Below are positions 26,568-38,440 of a stretch of DNA of 56,240 nt, one piece after another. The stretch's first letter is position 1. Every line of letters starts with the position of its first letter. The stretch lies in the NCBI RefSeq assembly GCF_000227765.1, contig NZ_JH165159.1:1109365-1165604 (forward strand), given 5' to 3'. A model generated the notes under the pieces. The model was not told the origin of the DNA. It made no database searches and saw nothing but the letters and a program-made list of their open reading frames with translations. Position numbers and translations under genes: made by a program. This stretch comes from Neisseria wadsworthii 9715 (GTDB lineage Bacteria; Pseudomonadota; Gammaproteobacteria; Burkholderiales; Neisseriaceae).

Positions 26568-26883
26568 ATTTTACAGAGTTGATGTTTTCAGGCTTGTTAA
26601 TGAAGTTCCACAGCTCTTCATCGTTTTTAAAGATATTTTTTCGGATAACATAGGTAAGGTTGCGGGGCACGAGGTTGTCGGCAGGACGGCGAACAACCCT
26701 CATGCCACATTGGTGGGCGGCAATTTCCAGAATTTTGGCGGAAAAGCGGGGCTGATGCAGACGCGGAATAATCAGGGGGTGGCGCTGAATGTAGGCATTC
26801 AGGTCGCGGCTGCTGTCATCATAGGAATGGCCTTTTTTATCGATAAATACGATGATGAAAGGCATCTTTCTCAGGTAATCCAT
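26566..26883 (-). CDS. Conserved hypothetical protein
   Basis: A 105-residue basic soluble protein I cannot place. It has a hydrophobic strand-like start ([12 protein letters not shown]), a central [14 protein letters not shown] segment and a basic C-terminal half. No signal peptide is present. The start is uncertain: ATG at 26883 lacks a clear SD, and the internal methionine at residue 7 (26865) is an alternative. It has its own terminator just before trpG, so it is likely a single-gene unit. Confidence 0.65.
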   Translation of the reverse strand: MDYLRKMPFIIVFIDKKGHSYDDSSRDLNAYIQRHPLIIPRLHQPRFSAKILEIAAHQCGMRVVRRPADNLVPRNLTYVIRKNIFKNDEELWNFINKPENINSVK

Positions 26884-26976
26884 AGCTGTACGGTATATTT
26901 GATTACTTGTTTTTACACTATACCGTGAATTGTACCGCCTGAAAAGCTTTCTTCTCCTAAGGGGAACGAAAGCCGG

Positions 26977-27738
26977 TTAAAAGGACGTGGGCGCCAGTGT
27001 GGCACTTAGTGGAAGATGGTCGGAAAGGTTTTGCCAGGGGGTGCCGTTGTGTAATTGGGCGTCGAGAATATCCAGATTGCGCGTATAGATTCGGTCGAGA
27101 CTTAAAAAAGGCATACGTGCGGGAAAGGTTTTGGGCCGGGAGCCGAAATAGTCGATAAACACTTCTTTCAAGCCCAGCGTGCGGCCTATGTTCATGCAGG
27201 ATTTGTGGCGCCAATCGTTGAAGTCGCCGGCGAGAATAAGCGGGCTTTGCGGTGCAACGTAGGTGGTAACGTATTCGAAGATGGCGGTGTATTGCTTGAC
27301 TCGGTCAACTTCCAGCAGATTGAGGTGGGCACACAGGCATACGATGGGGAAAGGCCAGCCTTCGGGATGGATTTCGCAATGCAACACACCGCGCCGCTCG
27401 AGCTTGTTGACGGTGATGTTCAGATTGTGTTGGGTGTGGATGGGCAAGTGGCTCAAAATGGCATTGCCGTGGTGTTTTTCTTTATATATGGCGTTTTTGC
27501 CGTAGCTTGAGTAATAATCCAGACGGTCGCTCAAAATATCGTAATGGGGGGCTTTAGGGAAAGCGGGCAGCTTGAGCTGGCGGCGCAGGTTTTCACCTTG
27601 TACTTCTTGTAAAAATAAGATATCGGAACGTAGGCTTTGGATGGCTTCTGCCATACTGTCGACTTGCACAAAGCGGTTGAGTGGCGACATGCCTTTGTGC
27701 ATATTATAGGTGGTAATAATAATGGGATTGACAGACAT
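26977..27738 (-). CDS. Endonuclease/exonuclease/phosphatase-family protein
   Basis: A 253-residue member of the DNase I-like fold. It has NMHKG near the start, FLQEVQGEN with the metal-binding Glu, CAHLNLLEVDR, LAGDFNDWRH with the catalytic Asp-Asn, and a C-terminal SDHLPLSATL with the Asp-His pair. The fold covers nucleases, phosphatases and lipid phosphodiesterases, so the substrate is open. No secretion signal is present. Confidence 0.88.
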   Translation of the reverse strand: MSVNPIIITTYNMHKGMSPLNRFVQVDSMAEAIQSLRSDILFLQEVQGENLRRQLKLPAFPKAPHYDILSDRLDYYSSYGKNAIYKEKHHGNAILSHLPIHTQHNLNITVNKLERRGVLHCEIHPEGWPFPIVCLCAHLNLLEVDRVKQYTAIFEYVTTYVAPQSPLILAGDFNDWRHKSCMNIGRTLGLKEVFIDYFGSRPKTFPARMPFLSLDRIYTRNLDILDAQLHNGTPWQNLSDHLPLSATLAPTSF

Positions 27739-27785
27739 GGTTGTGGTGTTTTCCGTATTGTTTGTTGAAGTTATACAATTAATAT

Positions 27786-27826
27786 ATGCCTGTCTGAAAG
27801 GATATTCAATCTTTTCAGACAGGCAT
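27786..27826 (-). terminator. DUS hairpin between nudB and the EEP gene
   Basis: Inverted uptake-sequence pair immediately after the nudB stop. Probable minus-strand terminator. Confidence 0.75.
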
Positions 27827-27828
27827 TT

Positions 27829-28269
27829 TCAATGTTTAGCCAAATTTAAAATAGCGCTGCGGTTTGACGGTGAGAATACCTTTTCGGCTGCTTCTTTTGC
27901 GGGTAGCCATCGGTAGGAAACGTGTTCCGCCAAAGTAATCTTGCTTGCTTTGGAAATGACGGCGGAAAAGATGTGTTCGGTATTGTGTGTGACACCTTCC
28001 GGGTAGCGCCAGCGCCAATGCGGGTAGATTTCATATACCGTGCTTTCTTGCCAATCATTTAAATCTTCGGCATTCAGCCAGATGCCGGTTTCTTCCCAGA
28101 CTTCGCGGAAGGCGGTTTCAGACAGGCTTTCGCCGGTTTCGACACTGCCGGTTACAGACTGCCAGAACCCTGCGTTGTCAGCGCGTTCCAGCAATAAAAC
28201 CTGCCCCGCGCCGTCGTGGAGCACGACCAGCACGGAGATGGGCTGTTTTAAGGGTTTGGCTTGATTCAT
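27829..28269 (-). CDS. nudB: Dihydroneopterin triphosphate diphosphatase
   Basis: Nudix hydrolase, 146 residues. The complete Nudix box runs GSVETGESLSETAF then REVWEETGI (about 41-63), matching GX5EX7REUXEEXGU. The surrounding PISVLVVLHDG start and WRYPEGVTHNTEHIFSA region are typical of NudB, which removes pyrophosphate in folate synthesis. Its ATG overlaps the MscS stop by 4 bases. Confidence 0.86.
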   Translation of the reverse strand: MNQAKPLKQPISVLVVLHDGAGQVLLLERADNAGFWQSVTGSVETGESLSETAFREVWEETGIWLNAEDLNDWQESTVYEIYPHWRWRYPEGVTHNTEHIFSAVISKASKITLAEHVSYRWLPAKEAAEKVFSPSNRSAILNLAKH

Positions 28270-29729
28270 TCGTCGCTGTCCGGGTCGATGGATTCGGTAT
28301 CGCCGCGGGCTTTAAGGCCTGCCCGCAACATGGCCATATCGCTGGGTTCGGCGGTTTCGTTGAGGATGCGCACTTCGCGTTGAGGGAACGGAAATTCGAT
28401 ATTCTCTTCATTAAAGCGTTTCCAAATATCCAGCAGGATGGCGGAAAACAGGCCGAGAAAGCCGTTTTCCGGGTCTTTTACCCAGAAGGTAACGCGTAAA
28501 TCGATGCCGTTGTCGGCGAAACCGATCAAAAATGCGTTCGGTTCGGGAGAGGTTTCAACACGCTCTTGCGCAGCCGCTGCCGCCTGCATGATTTCCATCG
28601 CGCGGACAATATCAGAGCTGTAAGAAACTTGAACATCCAAGCCTTGAGACAAGGATTTGCCGGTATAGGATTCGTTAACCACCATCGAGGTAATAAACGT
28701 TTCGTTCGGAACCAATGCTTCGGAACCGGTGGCGCTGCGCAATACTACGAAGCGGGAAGTAATTTTGGTAACGTAGCCTGTGAAGTTGTCAACGGTAAGC
28801 CGGTCGCCGGGACGGATGGAACGGTCGCCGAGAATGATGAAGCCGGAAATATAGTTGCTGGCGATTTTCTGTAAGGCAAAACCGATACCCACACCCAATG
28901 CGCCGCCGAATACAGACAATACGGTAAGGTTGATGCCGACCAAAGGCAGCGCAATCAACACGGATAAGATAACCAAAACGGTTTTGACAATATTGGAAAG
29001 CATAATCCGCAAGTTGATGTCGAGATGGTTGCTGCTCATCAATTTGCCTTGAATCACTTTTGATAACCATAAGGCCAACATCATAATTACGCCTACCCAC
29101 AGCAAGCCGGTGAGTATGGTGTATAGGCTTAATGTGCCGGAACCTACCGAGAAGGTTAGGTTTTTCATCCAATTGATGATGATGTCGTCAATGCCGGAAA
29201 CCCAGAGCAGGAAGTAGCCCCAAAGTGTGCTGGCAATGGTGTTTTCCAGCCAATTGCTGAATTTGTTGGCCGGCATGGCGGCATGAACGATAGCCAAGGC
29301 GGCGCGGATTAGAATCATCCATTGCGCGGCCAAGAGCAGCAGCCTCAGCCAAAGGGGGCGCAAGCCGATGGCGTTCCAGACAATCAGTGCGATAAAGGTC
29401 AGCACCAATATCAATACGGGCCAAAGAATCCGTTGCCCCAAGTGGCGCAGAAAGGCGAAGCGGGCAGAATAATCAATCGGTTTTTTGCGTATCCACACAG
29501 AAGACAGCCAGTAGGCCAGGCCCATAATGACGGCGGCCACGGCAATATCGAGCCAGCCGGAAAAGTGGCTGAAGCTGGTTTGTAAAAACTGCGAGGCAAA
29601 TTCGTCTCGTGCGAAGAGGGAAAGAATGAAGCTTTTGAATCCTTCGCCGGTATTTTTAAGCAGAGCCGTACCGGTTTGGTCGGCAATTTGCGGAATAAGA
29701 TGTGTGAAGTCTGAAAATAAGGGGAACAT
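28266..29729 (-). CDS. MscS-family mechanosensitive channel
   Basis: A 487-residue protein with about six predicted membrane helices in the first 280 residues. The MscS pore/beta domain follows: LGVGIGFALQKIASNYISGF, then DRSIRPGDRLTVDNFTGYVTKI. A cytoplasmic alpha/beta portion ends in FPFPQREVRI. It is longer than minimal MscS (about 286), like YbdG/YnaI-type channels. It likely opens on osmotic down-shock. It overlaps the nudB start. Confidence 0.92.
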   Translation of the reverse strand: MFPLFSDFTHLIPQIADQTGTALLKNTGEGFKSFILSLFARDEFASQFLQTSFSHFSGWLDIAVAAVIMGLAYWLSSVWIRKKPIDYSARFAFLRHLGQRILWPVLILVLTFIALIVWNAIGLRPLWLRLLLLAAQWMILIRAALAIVHAAMPANKFSNWLENTIASTLWGYFLLWVSGIDDIIINWMKNLTFSVGSGTLSLYTILTGLLWVGVIMMLALWLSKVIQGKLMSSNHLDINLRIMLSNIVKTVLVILSVLIALPLVGINLTVLSVFGGALGVGIGFALQKIASNYISGFIILGDRSIRPGDRLTVDNFTGYVTKITSRFVVLRSATGSEALVPNETFITSMVVNESYTGKSLSQGLDVQVSYSSDIVRAMEIMQAAAAAQERVETSPEPNAFLIGFADNGIDLRVTFWVKDPENGFLGLFSAILLDIWKRFNEENIEFPFPQREVRILNETAEPSDMAMLRAGLKARGDTESIDPDSDE

Positions 29730-29825
29730 AGTTTATAGATTTAATTAGGATAAATGGTGTTGCATTATAAAGAACTTGAGCCGACTTGGAAAACGGCAGA
29801 TTAGGATGCCTGTCTGAAAAATGCT

Positions 29826-31216
29826 TCAGCGTTCGGTTAAATTCGCCCCATCATATTTATGGAGGAGGGCGAATACTTGAGAGGAAGAAAAAGTGATGAT
29901 GCCGATAACCCAGAAAGTATAACGAAAGGCGTTATGCAGGTTGCCCCCGCTGATTTCGGGAATGCTGAACCGGTTGAGCAATAAGGCGCCTAAGCGATAC
30001 CGAGGCTGATTGAAAGCTGCTGGTTTACCGTCATCAGGCTGTTGCCGCTGCTGGCCTGACCCGGGCGTAGGTCGGCAATAGTCAGAGTGTTCATGGCAGA
30101 ATATTGTAGTGAGTTGCACATGCCTAAAAGGAATAATAATGGTATGAGCAACCATAGAGGAGTTGTTGCCGTTGGAAGGGAAAGCATGATGATAATGATG
30201 CCGATAAGCCGAGTGTTCCAAATCAGCACATTACGGTAGCTTGCGCGGCTGATAAGGGACTTGATCAGCGGTTTGGTCATTAATGCGGCAAGGGCAATTG
30301 GTGCCAGAATCCAGCCGGATTCGCTGGGACTGCGGCTGAAGGCCAATTGCAAGAAAAGCGGCAGCAGAAAAGGCACGGCAGCCATGCCCAGCCGGCTGGC
30401 AAGGTTGCCCGCAATGCCCAAACGGAATGTTCTCACTTGCATTAAATTGAGCGGATAAAGTGCCTGTTTATCCTGCTTGGCATGTTGCAGATAAAGCCAG
30501 AAAGCAGCCATGCCGAACAATCCTAATGAGATGGAAAACCAATGTGGGCCGGGGTGCGTTAAGGTTTCTATGGCTAAGCTTAGCGAAACGGCTCTTGAGG
30601 CAAACAGAAAAAAGCAGGACACATCAAAACGAGCAACGGCGGTTTCAGGTGCATGAAAATCCGGCATGATTTTCAATGTGAACCAGATGCCGATAATGCC
30701 GATAGGCACATTAATTAAAAAAATCCAATGCCAACTTGCATATTCAACCAAGTAACCTCCCACTAAAGGCCCCAGTACCGGCCCTAAGAGGGCGGGCATC
30801 ACCACGAAATTCATCACATACAAAAGCTGCGATTTATCATAAGCCCGCATCAAAACCAAGCGCGGCACCGGCATCAGCATCGAGCCGCCCATGCCCTTAA
30901 CCACGCGCGCGACTACCAAAGTAACCAGATTAGGTGCTGCCGCGGCCATGATAGAGCCTGATACAAACAATCCCATAGAAACGGCGAACACTTTCCGAGT
31001 GCCATAGCGGTCGCACAAATAGCCGCTAAGCGGCATAAGCAAAGCCAAGGTTAAAGCGTATGAAATAACCGCCGACTGCATGTTTAGTGGTGATGCTTGT
31101 AAATCTTCCGCCATTTTCGGCAATGCGGTATTGAGAATAGTGGCGTCAAGCATTTGCATAAATATCGACAGCGCAAGCAGCAGGGGCAGATATTTGTGCG
31201 GTTTGACCGGAGGCAT
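29826..31216 (-). pseudogene. MFS drug transporter (DHA2/MdtD-like) broken by a frameshift
   Basis: The 408-codon frame starting at 31216 carries DHA2/MdtD features: a LDATILNTALP start, LCDRYGTRKVF and GPLVGGYLVEYASWHWIFLINVP. It stops at a TAG (29992-29990) after NQQLSISLGIA. The missing end continues in another frame (LGALLLNRFSIPE to ANLTER, stop at 29826). Together they would give about 464 residues, near MdtD's length. One base appears to be missing around 29993-30000. No slippery heptamer is present, so true inactivation or a sequencing error is likelier than recoding. It also has no obvious SD. Confidence 0.82.
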
Positions 31217-31544
31217 AGCGATATAGAGCGGAAAAAAATAATAATGTAATGATGAATGGGATTATGCCTTGAGGCAAGAGATGCTTTAACTTCGCCGAGT
31301 TTATTTTTATGGCTGTGAAATAAAGGATTAAAGAGATAACAGGGTTAAGCTAGAGTGTGAAAGTAAAGGGTTATGGTTATGGAAATGCCTGTCTGAAAAA
31401 GTGGTTTTCAGACAGGCATCAATAACTTTATTTGTTATTGTATTTAACTGATTTTGTTGATGATTTGGTAGTTTTCAAAATCGTTCTCTAGCAGATTTTG
31501 AGTGCGGTTGATGCCTGTCTGAAAGCTTAGTGCGATAGAAACCG
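31217..31544. other. Intergenic region between the MFS pseudogene and tatD
   Basis: 328 bp with no credible gene. It contains a DUS hairpin (31385-31419) and a lone uptake sequence (31512-31523) just after the tatD stop. The rest is AT-rich without recognised sites. Confidence 0.6.
31385..31419 (-). terminator. DUS hairpin downstream of tatD
   Basis: An opposed uptake-sequence pair about 125 nt after the tatD stop; the likely terminator of the purA-tatD transcript. Confidence 0.65.
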
Positions 31545-32306
31545 TTACCGGCAGAAACTCAGTATGGCATCTACGTTTTTTTCGGTTTGCTCTGATAGGG
31601 TTTGTAGCGGAATATTTCGTAGTTCGGCCACAATTTCAGCAATGCGTCGCACATTGGCGGGAACATTGGTTTTATTTCTCAGCATAAAGGGGCTGTCGGT
31701 TTCCAAAACAATGCTTTCCAAAGGCAACCCTGAAGCTGCTTTGCGGACTTTTTTTGCCATCGGATTCAGCAATAAAGAACCGATGCCTATTTTAAAACCA
31801 AGCTTGATGAATTCGTTTGCCTCTTCAAGGCTGCCTGAAAAGGCATGGGCGAAACCGCCTTGTGAGAAGCCGGTTTCTTTAATCATGCGGATAAGATCAT
31901 TACCCGAGTGCACATTGTGCAGAATAACGGGGCGGCTGTGGTACATGGCAAGCTTGAGCTGCTGTTTGAACACATTTTTTTGTTGATTGAGAGATTCAGG
32001 CGCTTGTTTTTTATTGGCATAATCCAAGCCAATTTCACCAATCAGCGCGTGCGGATGAAATTGCAAAAGTTTATCGAGTTTGCCTAAAGAAACCTGATCG
32101 GCTTCTTTTGCAAACCATGGATGAATGCCGAAAGCGCAATGAACAGAGTGCGCTCGTAATTGCGCTACTCTGTTCCAATCATTAACGGATGCGGAAGGAA
32201 CAATGAAACGCCAGACACCAACATTGCCTGCTTGTTGTAGAACCGGCTGAAGCTGATCGTATAGCTGGGTATCAGCAAGATGTGTGTGGGTGTCGGTAAA
32301 CTTCAT
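31545..32306 (-). CDS. TatD-family metal-dependent hydrolase
   Basis: A 253-residue TIM-barrel hydrolase. Metal-site motifs are FTDTHTHLADTQ at the start, LIGEIGLDYANKK and VLETDSPFMLRN near the end; HNVHSGND adds a His. Family members are 3'-5' exonucleases or related phosphodiesterases. It follows purA by about 70 nt on the same strand. The exact paralogue (TatD, YcfH or YjjV) is not settled by eye; length and motifs fit YjjV/TatD types. Confidence 0.9.
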   Translation of the reverse strand: MKFTDTHTHLADTQLYDQLQPVLQQAGNVGVWRFIVPSASVNDWNRVAQLRAHSVHCAFGIHPWFAKEADQVSLGKLDKLLQFHPHALIGEIGLDYANKKQAPESLNQQKNVFKQQLKLAMYHSRPVILHNVHSGNDLIRMIKETGFSQGGFAHAFSGSLEEANEFIKLGFKIGIGSLLLNPMAKKVRKAASGLPLESIVLETDSPFMLRNKTNVPANVRRIAEIVAELRNIPLQTLSEQTEKNVDAILSFCR

Positions 32307-32375
32307 AGTAAAAACATTGGGATATATTGAATAAGGCGGCTATAAGAGCCGCCTTAAAGTGTATGAAAAACTGCA

Positions 32376-34858
<2,483 letters not shown>

Positions 34859-35029
34859 ACTAAGAATATCTTTCTCAAAGCACAATAAAAAAAGCGGCAT
34901 CGACCGCTTGTGCCCAATGAAGTTATTAAAACCAAACTTTAACACAAAAAAGATTTTTTTTGCAGCCACGATTCGAGTTATGGCTAATCTGTGCCCTATT
35001 TTTCTTGTAAAAATGGTTGCAAATAAATT

Positions 35030-35060
35030 ATGCCTGTCTGAAATGGTTTCAGACAGGCAT
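35030..35060 (-). terminator. DUS hairpin after lldD
   Basis: A tight inverted uptake-sequence pair 28 nt beyond the lldD stop. It lies in the leader of hisZ, so it should insulate the two genes. Confidence 0.8.
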
Positions 35061-35087
35061 TGTGCTTCTTCGTAACTTAATATCAAA

Positions 35088-36260
35088 TTACTTGATAGGG
35101 GTTGGGTATGTGCCCGGAACCAGAATCTGTTCGTCTACATCGTGGATGTCGCGATGGCCGGTAAATGCCATAGAAATATCCATTTCTTTATAGAGAATCT
35201 CCAGCGCACGGGTTACGCCTTCTTCGCCATAAGCGCCCAAACCGTAGAGGAAGGCACGGCCAATCATGGTGCCGCGGGCACCCAAAGCCCATGCTTTTAG
35301 AATATCTTGACCGCTGCGGATACCGCTATCCAACCAAACCTCAATGTCGCTGCCCACGGTGCTGACAATATCCGGTAAAGCTTTAATACTTGAAATGGTG
35401 TCATCGAGCTGGCGGCCACCGTGGTTGGAAACAACAAGGGCATCTGCACCACTCTTAACAGCAAGTTCAGCATCTTCAGGCATCATAATGCCTTTGATAA
35501 TCAATTTGCCGCCCCACAAATCTTTGATGCGTGCTACATCATCCCAGCTCAAACGCGGGTCGAATTGCTCGGAAGTCCAAGATGATAAAGATGATAAATC
35601 GCCTACGTTTTTGGCATGACCTACGATATTGCGGAATGTGCGGCGCTCAGTGTTGAGCATTTTCATACACCATTCGGGTTTGGTGGCAAGGTTAATCAGG
35701 TTAGCCAATGTTGGTTTGGGAGGTGCGGAAAGGCCGTTTTTAATATCTTTGTGGCGTTGGCCTAAAACCTGCAAGTCGGCAGTTAAGATAAGCGCAGAAC
35801 ATTTTGCCGCCTGGGCGCGCTTAATCAGATTTTCCATAAACTCACGATCGCGCATCACGTAAAGCTGAAACCAGAAAGGTGCGCTGGTGTTTTCTGCAAC
35901 ATCTTCAATCGAACAGATGGACATGGTAGATAATGAAAATGGAATGCCAAATTTTTCTGCTGCGCGCGCTGCCAGAATCTCACCGTCGGCATGCTGCATG
36001 CCGGTAAAGCCGGTAGGGGCGATGGCAACAGGCATTTTTACGTCTTGGCCAATCATCTTGGTGGCCAAACTGCGGCCTTCCATATTCACTAAAACACGTT
36101 GATTGAATTTAATGTCTTTAAAGTCAGTTGTATTCTCACGATAAGTCGCTTCAGTCCACGAACCAGAATCAGCGTAATCGTAAAACATTTTCGGCACTTT
36201 ACGTTGAGCTACCCTGCGCAAGTCTTCAATGCAGGTCATTTTGCTTAAATCTCGTTTCAT
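35088..36260 (-). CDS. lldD: FMN-dependent L-lactate dehydrogenase
   Basis: A 390-residue alpha-hydroxy-acid oxidase-family enzyme that oxidises L-lactate to pyruvate at the membrane, feeding the quinone pool. Features are FYDYADSGSWTEATYREN, PVAIAPTGFTGMQHADGE, SLSTMSICSIED, the catalytic His region ALVVSNHGGRQLD, and LDSGIRSGQDILKA with a phosphate-binding tail. Lactate use is important for host-associated neisseriae. It is divergent from the isc operon. Confidence 0.94.
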   Translation of the reverse strand: MKRDLSKMTCIEDLRRVAQRKVPKMFYDYADSGSWTEATYRENTTDFKDIKFNQRVLVNMEGRSLATKMIGQDVKMPVAIAPTGFTGMQHADGEILAARAAEKFGIPFSLSTMSICSIEDVAENTSAPFWFQLYVMRDREFMENLIKRAQAAKCSALILTADLQVLGQRHKDIKNGLSAPPKPTLANLINLATKPEWCMKMLNTERRTFRNIVGHAKNVGDLSSLSSWTSEQFDPRLSWDDVARIKDLWGGKLIIKGIMMPEDAELAVKSGADALVVSNHGGRQLDDTISSIKALPDIVSTVGSDIEVWLDSGIRSGQDILKAWALGARGTMIGRAFLYGLGAYGEEGVTRALEILYKEMDISMAFTGHRDIHDVDEQILVPGTYPTPIK

Positions 36261-36522
36261 TTTTATTACCTATAAGGATGTTATAAGTGGGTATTTACAA
36301 ATAGCACTGTTTAACAGGGTTTGTTTGCTATTAATGCTTATACTCAGGTATTTGTGCAAATAAAATTCGCCTCATTCTATACTAAGAAAAAAAATATTCC
36401 AATTTTTTTTGCCTGAATGGTGTGAGTGGGTATTTTAATTAATCAAATGATTTCAAACCATATAATTGGCGGTGTGCAGTAGTTTGAAAATTAGTAAGTA
36501 AATTTAAGAGCATTTTATCTCA

Positions 36523-36547
36523 ATACTTGACTAAAACACTCGGATAT
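36523..36547. promoter_or_regulatory. IscR type-1 binding site
   Basis: The 25-mer starts ATACTTGACT, then AAAAC, and ends ACTCGGATAT. It matches the E. coli consensus ATASYYGACT-RWWWY-AGTCRRSTAT at 23 of 25 positions by hand. It covers the -35 box and spacer of the putative iscR promoter, where holo-IscR would repress. A half-site (GGACTAAATC) lies about 30 nt downstream. Confidence 0.78.
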
Positions 36548-36555
36548 TGGACAAT
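36527..36555 (+). promoter_or_regulatory. Putative iscR promoter
   Basis: TTGACT (36527-36532), a 17-nt spacer and GACAAT (36550-36555), overlapped by the IscR site. Transcription would start near 36562, leaving a leader of about 80 nt before the iscR ATG. Confidence 0.6.
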
Positions 36556-36641
36556 TTCTTCTCCCTGAAAATTTTAGAGTCGGACTAAATCTTAACGAAA
36601 TGCTTTAAATTTCGTTTAATACATTATAGAGTAAAGAATTT

Positions 36642-37094
36642 ATGCGACTGACTACGAAAGGCAGGTTTGCCGTAACTGCCATGCTGGATTTGGCTATGCA
36701 TGCCAATCATGGGGCAGTAAAGCTTAATGCTATCAGCGAAAGGCAGAATATATCTTTATCGTACCTCGAACAGCTATTTAGCAAATTAAGGCGGGCGCAC
36801 TTGGTAGAAAGCGTGAGAGGACCGGGGGGAGGATATATTTTGTCTGCAGGTGCGGATAAAATTAATATCGCTCAGATTATTTCGGCAGCTGAAGATAGCT
36901 TGGATGCCACACAATGCAATGGAAAAGCAAATTGTCATAAAGGCGCCCCTTGTCTTACTCATTATTTATGGGAAACATTAAATCAAAAAATTGATGAATA
37001 TTTGTGTAATGTGACATTGCAGAATGTTTTAGATCAATACGCTGCTGAAAATACCTGGAATATACAAACAATCAGTTTTCCGCAGATGCGCTAA
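36642..37094 (+). CDS. iscR: Iron-sulphur cluster regulator IscR
   Basis: Rrf2-family repressor, 150 residues. An N-terminal winged helix (MRLTTKGRFAVTAMLDLA, then LSYLEQLFSKLRRAHLV) precedes the cluster-binding segment with C92, C98, C104 and H107, all at E. coli positions. It senses Fe-S status and represses isc when loaded with [2Fe-2S]. It is first in the isc operon behind a matching operator, fitting autoregulation. Confidence 0.96.
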   Translation: MRLTTKGRFAVTAMLDLAMHANHGAVKLNAISERQNISLSYLEQLFSKLRRAHLVESVRGPGGGYILSAGADKINIAQIISAAEDSLDATQCNGKANCHKGAPCLTHYLWETLNQKIDEYLCNVTLQNVLDQYAAENTWNIQTISFPQMR

Positions 37095-37168
37095 TCTGAA
37101 TCAACTAAATTCTTCTGAAGAAAAATCAAATATATATAAAATTAGATCATTAGGAAAGAACAAATACC

Positions 37169-38383
37169 ATGGCCATTAAAACACCGATTTATCTCGACTA
37201 TGCAGCTACTACTCCTGTTGACCCGCGCGTGGCCGAAAAGATGATTCCTTATTTAACCGAAATATACGGAAATCCTGCTTCAAATAGCCACGGTTTCGGA
37301 TGGGTTGCAGAAGAAGCTGTTGAAAATGCACGTGCAGAAATTGCGAAACTTATTAATGCAGATGCTAAGGAAATCGTTTTTACCAGCGGTGCCACTGAGT
37401 CTAATAATCTTGCGATTAAAGGGGCGGCCAACTTCTATAAGACCAAAGGCAAACATCTAATTACAGTAAAAACCGAGCATAAAGCTGTTTTGGATACCAT
37501 GCGTGAGTTGGAGCGCCAGGGTTTTGAAGTTACTTATCTTGGCGTGAAAGAAAATGGTTTGCTTGATTTGGAAGAGCTGAAAGGAGCTATCCGACCGGAT
37601 ACCATTTTGATTTCGGTTATGTGGGTAAATAATGAAATTGGCGTAATTCAAGATATTCCGGCTATCGGTGAAATCTGCCGCGAAAATAAGATTATTTTTC
37701 ATGTTGATGCGGCACAGGCCGCAGGTAAAACACCTGTTGATGTGGAAGCGGCTAAAGTTGATTTGTTAAGCCTTTCTGCTCATAAAATTTATGGGCCTAA
37801 AGGGATTGGTGCGCTTTATGTACGCCGAAAACCACGAGTGCGCCTAGAGGCGCAAATTCATGGTGGCGGACATGAGAGAGGTTTCCGCTCCGGAACTTTG
37901 CCGACACATCAAATTGTCGGTATGGGGGAAGCTTTCCGTTTGGCTCGAGAAGAATTGGAGCAGGATTATGCTCATGCTTTGAAATTGCGCGACCTTTTCT
38001 TAAAAGGCATTGAAGGTATCGAAGAAGTATACATCAATGGCGATTTAGAACATAGGGTGCCAACAAATCTGAATGTAAGCTTTAACTTTGTTGAAGGTGA
38101 GAGTCTGATTATGGCTGTGAAAGAGTTGGCTGTATCCAGCGGTTCGGCTTGTACTTCAGCCAGTTTAGAGCCGTCTTATGTACTACGTGCATTAGGTCGC
38201 AATGATGAATTGGCACATAGCTCGCTGCGTATAACCTTTGGCCGTATGACCACAGAAGAAGAGGTAGCTTTTGCAGCAGAACTGATTAAATCGAAAATTG
38301 ATAAATTAAGAGAGTTGTCTCCCTTGTGGGAAATGTTTAAAGAAGGTGTTGATTTAAGCACGGTAGAATGGGCTGAACACTAA
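37169..38383 (+). CDS. iscS: Cysteine desulphurase IscS
   Basis: PLP enzyme that frees sulphur from cysteine for cluster, tRNA and cofactor synthesis, 404 residues. The cofactor lysine K206 ([10 protein letters not shown]) and the persulphide cysteine C328 ([13 protein letters not shown]) coincide with E. coli numbering. The last residues (STVEWAEH) form the IscU-docking tail. Second gene of the isc operon. Confidence 0.97.
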   Translation: MAIKTPIYLDYAATTPVDPRVAEKMIPYLTEIYGNPASNSHGFGWVAEEAVENARAEIAKLINADAKEIVFTSGATESNNLAIKGAANFYKTKGKHLITVKTEHKAVLDTMRELERQGFEVTYLGVKENGLLDLEELKGAIRPDTILISVMWVNNEIGVIQDIPAIGEICRENKIIFHVDAAQAAGKTPVDVEAAKVDLLSLSAHKIYGPKGIGALYVRRKPRVRLEAQIHGGGHERGFRSGTLPTHQIVGMGEAFRLAREELEQDYAHALKLRDLFLKGIEGIEEVYINGDLEHRVPTNLNVSFNFVEGESLIMAVKELAVSSGSACTSASLEPSYVLRALGRNDELAHSSLRITFGRMTTEEEVAFAAELIKSKIDKLRELSPLWEMFKEGVDLSTVEWAEH

Positions 38384-38440
38384 ACTCTGTAATAGTTTAT
38401 AATAAAAAAATTACAACATGGAGAAACGGAAAGATGGGTC

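Larger units (their letters stand above)
36261..36641. other. Divergent regulatory region between lldD and iscR
   Basis: 381 bp without a gene. The iscR-proximal part holds the promoter and IscR site annotated separately. The lldD-proximal part is AT-rich with short poly-A/T tracts and no recognised operator. Confidence 0.7.

Noticed and set aside
29985-30005. Programmed frameshift in the MFS gene
   Set aside because: No slippery heptamer, SD-like stimulator or hairpin at the break; simple base loss is the better explanation.
29826-30221. 131-codon ORF as a separate gene
   Set aside because: Only its C-terminal part is meaningful, as the displaced end of the frameshifted MFS transporter; the first part is out of frame.
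34859-35086. N-terminal 76-codon extension of hisZ
   Set aside because: The added residues do not resemble HisZ and are encoded across an uptake-sequence hairpin; the internal ATG gives the normal length.
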